Part shown: piece by piece, positions 7,901 through 12,002 of the stretch
Layout of the letters: every line of letters starts with the position of its first letter
Numbering within the stretch: the first letter of the stretch is position 1
Source: an uncultured Sphingorhabdus sp.
GTDB lineage: Bacteria; Pseudomonadota; Alphaproteobacteria; Sphingomonadales; Sphingomonadaceae
Reading direction: 5' to 3'
NCBI GenBank assembly: GCA_937873665.1
Contig: CALMYW010000297.1
Location: 1 to 12,002 of the forward strand
Length of the DNA stretch: 12,002 nt
Notes under the pieces: model-generated
Told to the model about the DNA's origin: nothing
Databases searched by the model: none
The model's input: the letters and a program-made list of their open reading frames with translations, nothing else
Position numbers and translations under genes: made by a program

Positions 7901-9276
7901 GTACCCGCCGCACCGCCAGCTTCGATCTAGAGCAGGAACTCGGTGGCGATATCGACCTTAAGCTCGGGCTCCGCCGCGATGAGCAGGTTCCAGGATTGCT
8001 CTACAATAGCACTGAGACTGGCACTCGCACCGATGCTGCGGTCCAGCTCGGCTACAGCCCGGAAGGCCGTAACTGGTCGCTATACGGATTCGGACAGGCG
8101 ACGCTCGAAAGCGACGCGGGTCGCAATCGCAACAATCGAGTCGGCATCGGCGGCAAGGCCGAGATTACCGATCGCATGTCGCTCTCGGCCGAGGTTTCGG
8201 AAGGAGACGGTGGGCTTGGTGCTGACATCCAGCTTAACCGCCGCTACGGCCAAGGCTCTGAAGCCTATATTGGCTATTCGCTGCTGGCTGACCGGACTAC
8301 CACCGGGCTGGAGCCGGTCAATATCTTCACGCGCTCGAATTCGGGCACGCTGACCGTTGGCGCGCGACATCGGTTCAGTTCGTCGCTCAGCGTCTTTGGC
8401 GAAAACCGCATCGGTCATGGCGGTTCGGCACCCAGCACGATGCGCAGTCTTGGCATGAAGTTCGATCCCAACGAAAAGCTGTCATTCAGCGCATCGTTCG
8501 AGAATGGGCAGGTCGACGATGCCACCACCGGCGTATTCCGCAGGACCGCAGGCACGTTTGGCTTCGGCTACACCACGAAAGATGTCCAGTTCGGGTCGAA
8601 TGTCGAAGCGCGATTTGAGCGCGGCAGTGGCCGCGACCAGACCGTCTGGCTGTTCCGCAATACCGCTTCGGTCCAGATCAACCCGGATTGGCGCGCGCTC
8701 GGTCGGCTTAACTTCGCGATCGCAGATAATGACGGACCGAGTGTTCGTGCTGCCGACTATGTCGAAGGCACGATCGGGTTCGCCTATCGGCCTGTCACAA
8801 ATGACCGGCTCAACGTTCTGGCTCGCTACAGCTACTTCCAGGATATGGGTCCAGTTGGACAGATTACTGGCGGCGGGGAAACTGGCAGTCCCAAGCAGCG
8901 CAGCCAGATCGGGATGATCGACGTCAACTACGATCTCAGCGACAGTCTGACCGTCGGCGCCAAATATGGCTACCGCCAAGGCCAGGTTTCGCTTGATCGG
9001 ACCTCAGACACGTTCGTGACCAGCAACACCCACCTCGGCGTGCTAAGGCTCGACTGGCGCCCTGTTCGGCAATGGGATCTGGTCGTGGAAGGGCACTATT
9101 TGAGCAGCGATCTTGCAGGCGATGCCCGTTGGGGCGGTCTTGCTGCGATCTATCGCCACCTCGGCAACAACGTGAAGGTTGGTGTCGGCTACAGTGTCTC
9201 AGATTTCTCCGATGACCTGACCGATCAAAGCTACACCAGCAAGGGGGTGTTCATCAATCTGCTGGGCAAGTTCTAA
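4984..9276 (+). CDS. Large outer membrane beta-barrel protein with duplicated N-terminal periplasmic module
   Basis: The product has 1430 residues. It begins with a signal peptide: a long basic N-region (SRHPRRARLL), hydrophobic core, and cleavage near ATAQAA/E at about 42. Two copies of a module of about 190 residues follow, at about 98-285 and 340-530. Residues 535-805 form a conserved-looking central region with NEHYTTYGDDSTLVEDAPT, and later YDIDYFQGRVTLLRPL. The remainder to 1430 alternates polar and hydrophobic residues in barrel-like strands with many aromatic ends (for example RYSYFQD, AKYGYRQG), and the last residue is Phe, the usual recognition end for BAM-inserted barrels. I judge it an outer membrane barrel of a poorly characterised type found beside DUF11/OmpA-like proteins. 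It lacks an evident TonB box and plug, and usher or Omp85 hallmarks were not recognised. It begins five bases after the previous stop, so it is co-transcribed with the two repeat proteins. Export, anchoring or display of those proteins is a reasonable inference, not shown. Confidence 0.85.
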   Translation: MKKPTNQRNAMPISRHPRRARLLASMSVIAAAGFVPATAQAAELGFADYAKAVQSAQALGVAPTAAESNRTILSPAKTAMPAGLDEFAIDRLEDGRSPILSAGLVGHELTVVRGAEATFIGYSNYPAALERGEIRIFDAAVSPTQTPHAIVPVGASGAAHWTPTTYAASDMQYVYRVYDAEGNFDETAPQPLNIAEPGALVTPANASRPAFGVTDSASHRGIDLVQAQPLIAYGKVADASAILTIEGQIVPLDAEGRFTASLLQPEACAGLKLAVTSSCGARSAGVAAKDTWNAAAPPPQTVTTSVAPASGFEIRTAPEGQPAAPDHALEVRADGHAAEPVMSIGLIGSERTVVVGSPAQFQTYTNYPSYVAKGEVRIFVGGAVTDAPPLAVVAIDANGFAQWQPGADAPRDLFYTFRVYDDRGRFDESKPEELTLVPEPVSIDGAPIVRPTFGVVDEAQVRNIPMSRTATVTVSGVADPSKDMIRVSGQLVPVNPDGKFITQQLVDRDSKDVRVTIERDGQTTFATSRDVEVPRSDWFFVGQGDLTFRSMNGSGPAVEVSGDALADGNSLTSRAAFYTKGTFGDGWRLTASLDTGESLLKDMFNNLDRKDPRQLLRRMGSNEHYTTYGDDSTLVEDAPTQGQFYLRLQHADTSLMVGNYVVDLNQAELAPLDRGLFGIAFDHKSEATTSFGERQLQFTAFASDPGTVPGRDEFRGTGGSLYFLKRQDLTVGSERLRVEVRDRDTGLVLETRELRPQEDYDIDYFQGRVTLLRPLASTVATSGTVRESSSTGNVPVLVVRYEYTPPVGSLDGYTLGGRGSAWLGDKLRVGVSAQRETTDTADQTLLGADAMLRLTAGTYLKGEIAQTDGPAFGQANSVDGGLSFTDIATPGIAGRTARAWKLEGAVNFAELQGQTGDRGTLSAFYESREAGFAASSQLTPSDTVRWGAALALPISDSTRIAAKYETLDSASAGTRRTASFDLEQELGGDIDLKLGLRRDEQVPGLLYNSTETGTRTDAAVQLGYSPEGRNWSLYGFGQATLESDAGRNRNNRVGIGGKAEITDRMSLSAEVSEGDGGLGADIQLNRRYGQGSEAYIGYSLLADRTTTGLEPVNIFTRSNSGTLTVGARHRFSSSLSVFGENRIGHGGSAPSTMRSLGMKFDPNEKLSFSASFENGQVDDATTGVFRRTAGTFGFGYTTKDVQFGSNVEARFERGSGRDQTVWLFRNTASVQINPDWRALGRLNFAIADNDGPSVRAADYVEGTIGFAYRPVTNDRLNVLARYSYFQDMGPVGQITGGGETGSPKQRSQIGMIDVNYDLSDSLTVGAKYGYRQGQVSLDRTSDTFVTSNTHLGVLRLDWRPVRQWDLVVEGHYLSSDLAGDARWGGLAAIYRHLGNNVKVGVGYSVSDFSDDLTDQSYTSKGVFINLLGKF
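5275..6573 (+). repeat. Internal duplication in the barrel protein's N-terminal region
   Basis: Residues 98-285 and 340-530 of the barrel protein are two copies of one module, offset by about 242 residues. Copy 1 has SAGLVGHELTVVRGAEATF, GYSNYP, GEIRIFDA, YVYRVYDAEGNFDE and RPAFGVTD. Copy 2 has SIGLIGSERTVVVGSPAQF, TYTNYP, GEVRIFVG, YTFRVYDDRGRFDE and RPTFGVVD. Each copy ends in a smaller beta-rich part (EGQIVPLDAEGRF against SGQLVPVNPDGKF). The copies are clearly diverged, so the duplication is old. The linker between them is rich in Ala and Pro. Confidence 0.82.
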
Positions 9277-9325
9277 GTTGGACTGGTCGAACTTGGGACG
9301 GCTGTAAGTGGATCCATGCGCGATC

Positions 9326-9352
9326 AAAACTGCCCTTTTAAACGGCGGTTTT
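9326..9352 (+). terminator. Terminator-like hairpin after the surface operon
   Basis: AAAACTGCC (9326-9334) pairs with GGCGGTTTT (9344-9352) through nine positions with one G-U wobble, around a nine-base AT-rich loop. It sits 50 bases after the operon's stop. The T run is only four bases and is part of the stem, so it is weaker than a classic factor-independent terminator. An 8 bp inverted repeat, AAGTTGGA (9275-9282) and TCCAACTT (9367-9374), encloses it and may extend the fold. Confidence 0.42.
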
Positions 9353-9476
9353 GGCCACCGTGCGTCTCCAACTTCTGATTACAACAATTTACGAAACGAA
9401 TCGTCGGGTCGTGCCAGCCCGGCGCTTCGAAGGAACAAGGTTGCATTGACCCCATAGCAACGCCCTTCGGGTCGCG

Positions 9477-9505
9477 GGGCCGCCAGCCCAAACAGCTGGC
9501 GGCCC
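9477..9505. other. Perfect 11 bp stem hairpin in the intergenic region
   Basis: GGGCCGCCAGC (9477-9487) and GCTGGCGGCCC (9495-9505) are exact inverted repeats around a seven-base loop, CCAAACA. No T run follows on either strand, so a plain intrinsic terminator is unlikely. It lies in the 248-base stretch 9277-9524, in which I see no convincing gene. It could be part of a structured RNA, a dispersed extragenic palindrome or a leader structure for the small ORF that follows. Confidence 0.6.
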
Positions 9506-9524
9506 ATTCGCTGGGAGGCAGGGA

Positions 9525-9755
9525 TTGCTTGAAGCCCAGGATAGTGACACTTGCGGCGGTTCATACTGTGCGGATGCGGAGTGTGGATGCGGAGAAATGC
9601 AAAGCGCCAACGCAGTGTCCGCGTCTAAGATTATGCCTATTGCTCGGCCAGCAAGGCCGTCGGTGGTCCGGCTCCTAAATCTCGACGACTATGCGATAGC
9701 GCTGATCTTCGTCATCGCTTGGATTAATGGCATTTACCTCGCCTACACAGCCTGA
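9525..9755 (+). CDS. Doubtful small protein with one C-terminal membrane segment
   Basis: This is a 76-codon open frame from a TTG, with GGGAGG (9513-9518) six bases before it. Later in-frame ATGs at 9597 (52 residues) and 9633 (40 residues) are alternative starts with poor ribosome sites. The C-terminal part, YAIALIFVIAWINGIYLAYT, reads as a single membrane-spanning helix preceded by a basic, proline-bearing stretch. The N-terminal part of the long form has five cysteines in its first 22 residues, and part of it comes from a short tandem DNA repeat, which speaks against the long form. I recognise no family. The membrane helix and moderate GC at third positions are the only support, and this may be a chance open frame. 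Confidence 0.3.
   Translation: MLEAQDSDTCGGSYCADAECGCGEMQSANAVSASKIMPIARPARPSVVRLLNLDDYAIALIFVIAWINGIYLAYTA
9568..9593. repeat. Short 13 bp tandem duplication
   Basis: GTGCGGATGCGGA (9568-9580) is followed at once by GTGTGGATGCGGA (9581-9593), differing at one base. Two copies only. It falls inside the doubtful small ORF, where it yields part of the Cys-rich stretch. Confidence 0.7.
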
Positions 9756-10096
9756 AGTCGCAGCGCAGGACACATGAAAAGTACACCATGGCATTCCGAG
9801 ATGTGCCGCGGATGCGCGTTACAAGATATTGCATTGGAACGATTGCGCCCTTTCAAAATCTGGCAGAGAACTGCGCTCTGACGGCCATTTTCACTAGACC
9901 CGGAAATGGTCGTCAACCGGACAATCGGGCACCGAACAGCACCACACTCTCGGTTTAGTAACACACGTCCTGGCTTTGGTCTGACGCCGTATCCTGCCAA
10001 TCCTGCGCCAACCTACCTTCGGTTCAGAATGCACTTTATTCGATGCTTCATACGCGCTTTCGATCACATTTCGGAGGAAGCGCAAGGACGCATGCA
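9756..10096. other. Intergenic stretch before the AlpA-like gene; no clear gene
   Basis: About 340 bases without a convincing coding region. It is less GC-rich than the operon to the left. Open frames here on both strands are short, have no ribosome sites and show no family resemblance. The promoter of the AlpA-like gene must lie here or nearby, but I see no good -35/-10 pair. I compared it by eye with the guaA 3' end for an attachment-site copy and found none. Confidence 0.5.
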
Positions 10097-10384
10097 ATGG
10101 CTAACGAACACTGTCGGACCATCACCCGTACCATCCGGCGCCATCAGTTGAAGGAAATGGTGCCGCTCGCCGACAGCACGATCTTCGGCATGGAGCAACG
10201 CGGCGAGTTCCCCCGCCGTTTCGCCCTGTCACCGCGCTGCGTGGTGTGGGATCTGTCCGAAGTCGAAGACTGGCTGGCCTCGCGGCGGACCTGTCCGATC
10301 GAACGCGGCCGACAAGTCGATGTGCGACAGCGCCGTTCACGGCCGGTCAGAGGCTCGGATCGAGTTCCAGCACTGGTGCAGTAG
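10097..10384 (+). CDS. AlpA-family DNA-binding regulator/excisionase-like protein
   Basis: The product has 95 residues from the ATG at 10097, which has AAGGA (10084-10088) eight bases upstream. A longer form from 10043 is open, but its start has no ribosome site. Residues 13-64 match the AlpA/MerR-like winged-helix pattern: IRRHQLKEMVPLADSTIF, GEFPRRFALSPRCVVWD, then LSEVEDWLASRR. In phage and island AlpA proteins this fold binds DNA, turns on integrase or excision functions, or acts as the excision factor itself. The C-terminal 30 residues are Arg-rich and unlike the family core. The last 38 bases overlap the 3' end of the convergent integrase gene, so part of this tail is encoded opposite the integrase C-terminus. 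Its position beside an integrase supports a role in the mobility of the element. Confidence 0.82.
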   Translation: MANEHCRTITRTIRRHQLKEMVPLADSTIFGMEQRGEFPRRFALSPRCVVWDLSEVEDWLASRRTCPIERGRQVDVRQRRSRPVRGSDRVPALVQ

Positions 10385-11603
10385 TTGGCAAAACGGCGGG
10401 CGCATATTTTTGACCCGCAATCCAGGCATCGATCGTGTTTGACCATTCCTGCATCATGTGGCGACGCTGCATCTCGTACTCCGCCTTGTTATAGATGCCG
10501 CGCGACGAACGGCCATCTTCATGCGCCAGACACTTTTCGATCCAATCGCTGTTGAAGCCGAGCTCGTTAAGCAGCGTCGAGCCGGTGCGGCGTAGATCGT
10601 GGACCGTGAAAGGCTCAAGCGGCAGCCCGTCCTTCCGCGCTTGATCGACGACCGAGTAGGTCACCCGATTAAAGGTCGCGCGCGACATCGGGGCATCAGC
10701 ATCGTAGCGCGATGGCAGCAAGTATCGCGAATTGCCCGCGCAGGTTTTGAGCGCGATCAGGATGTCGAGCATTTGCTGTGACAGATAGACGTTATGGGCC
10801 TTTGATCGTTTCATCCGTTCTTTGGGAATCGACCAGACCGCGTTCTCGAAATCAACCTCGGCCCAGACCGCATCCTGCAACTCGCTCTTGCGGACCATCG
10901 ACAGCAGAAAGAACTTCATGCCGAGCCTGATGGTCGGCAGCGTCGCTACCTTCTCGATGCACCGAAACAGCACCCGGATTTCAGAAGGCGTCAACGAGCG
11001 GTCCTTGGGGACAAACGTTGCGATCGACGATGGACCAACCTCATCAGCCGGGTTGGCGATCTTCTCTCCGTGCAGGATTGCGAAGCCGTAGATCTGCTTC
11101 ACGATGTCACGAACATGGATCGCGGTGGCTGGTGCACCTCGATCAACGATCGCAAGGCAGTGCGCGCGCAGGTCGCCGGGCGTTATCTCGGCCAGCAGCC
11201 GGTTGCGCCAGTTTGGCACCAATTCGCGCTCAAAGATCGAGCGGCGCATGGCGCGCGTGCTGTCGGCCATCGGCCCAACGGTCAGCCATTTCTCGCCGAA
11301 CTCGCCGAAGCTCTTTGCTTCTTTGATCCTACGCTTGTCCCGCTGTTTCTCGATGGCGGGCGAAAGTCCCTCCTGGACCATCCGCTTGGCGTCGATGCAC
11401 TTCTCCCTGGCGCGAGCAAGCGAGAGACCGGAAGCACAGTATTTCCCGAAGGTCACTGTCTCGCGCCGTCCGTGCATCCGATAGTCGTAACGGAATGAAA
11501 TTGTGCCGTTTGTCCCGACCCGAACATACATGCCGTCGCGGTCGGTTACCTTATAGGGTTTGTCTTTGGGTTTCAGGCTTTTAAGGGCCGTATCAGTCAG
11601 CAT
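10347..11603 (-). CDS. P4-type tyrosine recombinase (integrase)
   Basis: The product has 418 residues, a usual length for this family. The start is supported by AGGAG nine bases before the ATG. Residues 1-90 are the arm-DNA-binding (DUF4102-type) domain: LTDTALKSLKPKDKPYKVTD, MYVRV, FRYDYRMHGRRETVTFGKY. Residues 97-190 are the core-binding SAM-like domain. The catalytic domain follows (about 203-395) with the full set of residues: Arg238 in VRKSEL, Lys265 in ERMKRSKAH, His335 and Arg338 in HDLRRT, His361 in CLAHE, and Tyr371 in IYNKAEY. It should therefore be able to cut and join DNA at an attachment site. The gene lies just downstream of guaA on the same strand, which suggests that guaA's 3' end is its target. 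The C-terminal tail after 400 is Pro/Ala-rich and variable. It overlaps the AlpA-like gene tail to tail by 38 bases. Confidence 0.95.
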   Translation of the reverse strand: MLTDTALKSLKPKDKPYKVTDRDGMYVRVGTNGTISFRYDYRMHGRRETVTFGKYCASGLSLARAREKCIDAKRMVQEGLSPAIEKQRDKRRIKEAKSFGEFGEKWLTVGPMADSTRAMRRSIFERELVPNWRNRLLAEITPGDLRAHCLAIVDRGAPATAIHVRDIVKQIYGFAILHGEKIANPADEVGPSSIATFVPKDRSLTPSEIRVLFRCIEKVATLPTIRLGMKFFLLSMVRKSELQDAVWAEVDFENAVWSIPKERMKRSKAHNVYLSQQMLDILIALKTCAGNSRYLLPSRYDADAPMSRATFNRVTYSVVDQARKDGLPLEPFTVHDLRRTGSTLLNELGFNSDWIEKCLAHEDGRSSRGIYNKAEYEMQRRHMMQEWSNTIDAWIAGQKYAPAVLPTTAPVLELDPSL

Positions 11604-11612
11604 GGCTGCATA

Positions 11613-11617
11613 CTCCT
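11613..11617 (-). promoter_or_regulatory. Integrase ribosome binding site
   Basis: AGGAG on the minus strand, inside AAAGGAGT, lies nine bases before the integrase ATG (11603-11601). It confirms the start chosen for the integrase. Confidence 0.75.
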
Positions 11618-11626
11618 TTCTTTTTG

Positions 11627-11770
11627 ACCGTCAGCCCAAAACGCGCCTCTCCAGTTCGAAAAAGCACAGGCTTTTCCGATTGTTAGCAAAAAAATTGACC
11701 GTCAGGGGCTGTTGTGACCCTGACGGTAACGAGCGATTTTGGGGGTGGCAAGAGCAAGCGATACCGTCAG
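11627..11770. repeat. Cluster of four ACCGTCAG motifs in the integrase leader
   Basis: The 8-mer occurs on the plus strand at 11627-11634, 11698-11705 and 11763-11770, and inverted at 11720-11727. All four lie in the 292 bases between the integrase start and the guaA stop. Repeated short motifs beside an integrase are typical of arm-type integrase sites, AlpA/excisionase sites or repressor operators; which applies here cannot be told from sequence alone. I noticed no other copy of the 8-mer in the window by eye. The remainder of 11604-11895 holds no convincing gene. Confidence 0.7.
11688..11727 (-). terminator. Factor-independent terminator between guaA and the integrase
   Basis: Read on the minus strand, ACCGTCAGGG (11727-11718) and CCCTGACGGT (11707-11698) form a perfect 10 bp stem with a 10-base loop. 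After three bases comes a run of seven T (11694-11688). This is a good intrinsic terminator and would stop read-through from guaA into the integrase. On the plus strand no T run follows closely, so it acts in one direction. Both arms are also copies of the ACCGTCAG motif, so a protein-binding role is possible too. Confidence 0.72.
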
Positions 11771-11895
11771 CGCGGCCGCGAATTTCGAACGCTGCCCACC
11801 GATTGTCGCTGAATGTCAATGAATGGAAGTTGTTTTAGTTCAGTGCTTTACATCGTAGTATTTCGCACCATCGGACCCTTCTGGAGAGGTGAAAA

Positions 11896-12002
11896 TCATT
11901 CCCACTCAATCGTGCCGGGCGGCTTGCTGGTGTAGTCGTAGACCACGCGGTTGATGCCCTTGACCTCGTTGATGATCCGGGTGGCGACCCGGCTGAGGAA
12001 GG
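11896..12002 (-). CDS. guaA: GMP synthase (glutamine-hydrolysing), C-terminal end only
   Basis: The last 34 complete codons and the stop of a minus-strand gene are present; the rest lies beyond the right edge. The translation reads [20 protein letters not shown] and then [14 protein letters not shown], the conserved dimerisation-domain end of GuaA. The enzyme makes GMP from XMP, ATP and glutamine in the cytoplasm, the last step of guanine nucleotide synthesis. The ending IEWE is intact, so if an element did integrate here it restored the coding end, as such elements usually do. Confidence 0.95.
   Translation of the reverse strand, partial: FLSRVATRIINEVKGINRVVYDYTSKPPGTIEWE

Larger units (their letters stand above)
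10097..11895. mobile_element. Putative guaA-associated integrative element or remnant (alpA-like + integrase); left boundary uncertain
   Basis: An AlpA-like gene and a complete tyrosine integrase sit directly beyond the 3' end of guaA, the arrangement of islands that use guaA as attachment site. No other phage, conjugation or cargo gene is visible between them and the operon on the left. The right boundary is placed at the guaA stop; the real crossover site would lie within the last codons of guaA. The left boundary is unknown because no copy of the guaA end was found in the window. The coordinates given cover only the part I can support. Confidence 0.5.

Noticed and set aside
9398..9435. Possible attachment-site copy sharing TCGTGCC with the guaA 3' end
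   Set aside because: The match is only about seven bases and the flanks differ, well short of a usual attachment core.
9379..9564. A 61-codon minus-strand frame ending in SAGLARPDDSFRKLL
   Set aside because: It vaguely resembles small conserved ORFs I associate with sphingomonad intergenic DNA, but it has no ribosome site I can see, and the strong hairpin lies within it. I could not name a family.
9906..10151. An 81-codon plus-strand frame overlapping the AlpA-like start
   Set aside because: No ribosome site, no family resemblance, and it overlaps the better supported AlpA-like gene in another frame.
11814..11819. Minus-strand TTGACA as a -35 box for the integrase
   Set aside because: No acceptable -10 box lies 16-18 bases further, and a terminator stands between it and the integrase.
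11560..11838. A 92-codon plus-strand frame across the integrase start and leader
   Set aside because: It runs antisense to the integrase start and through the terminator and repeat motifs; it has no recognisable domain.

Overview
The window looks like a piece of an alphaproteobacterial chromosome, probably from the Sphingomonadales. The grounds are the GC-rich codon usage, a GMP synthase C-terminus of the usual proteobacterial type at the right end, and the large Ig-like/DUF11 surface proteins with long Ala/Thr/Val/Asn-rich repeats. The order-level placement is an inference from style and has not been tested by a search.

Positions 1-9276 hold one tight, plus-strand, three-gene operon for the cell envelope. 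The first gene is truncated by the left window edge. It encodes a repetitive secreted protein made of alternating A and B Ig-like repeats with a 618 bp super-period, and it ends in a DUF11-like domain. Two bases after its stop begins a 1149-residue exported protein. That protein carries five more repeats of the same kind, then two SdrD-B-like modules, a carboxypeptidase-regulatory-like module, a DUF11 domain and a degenerate OmpA-like C-terminus. Five bases later begins a 1430-residue protein with a signal peptide, a duplicated periplasmic-type module and a long beta-rich C-terminus ending in Phe, as outer membrane barrels do. A simple working model is a repeat-built surface filament or adhesin (gene 1), a homologous adaptor or anchor (gene 2) and an outer membrane barrel that exports or displays it (gene 3). 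The function of this trio is not known to me. It is the best candidate here for an undescribed system.

Positions 9277-10096 are mostly non-coding: a weak terminator-like hairpin after the operon, a perfect 11 bp stem hairpin, and one doubtful small membrane-protein ORF.

Positions 10097-11895 look like a minimal or decayed integrative element. An AlpA-type excisionase/regulator and a P4-type tyrosine integrase converge and overlap at their 3' ends. The integrase leader holds four copies of an 8 bp motif, ACCGTCAG, two of which form the stem of a good minus-strand terminator. The integrase lies immediately downstream of the 3' end of guaA (11896 to the right edge, minus strand), a known integration hotspot. 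No second copy of the guaA end was seen in the window, so the element's left boundary is unresolved and the surface operon could lie inside or outside it.
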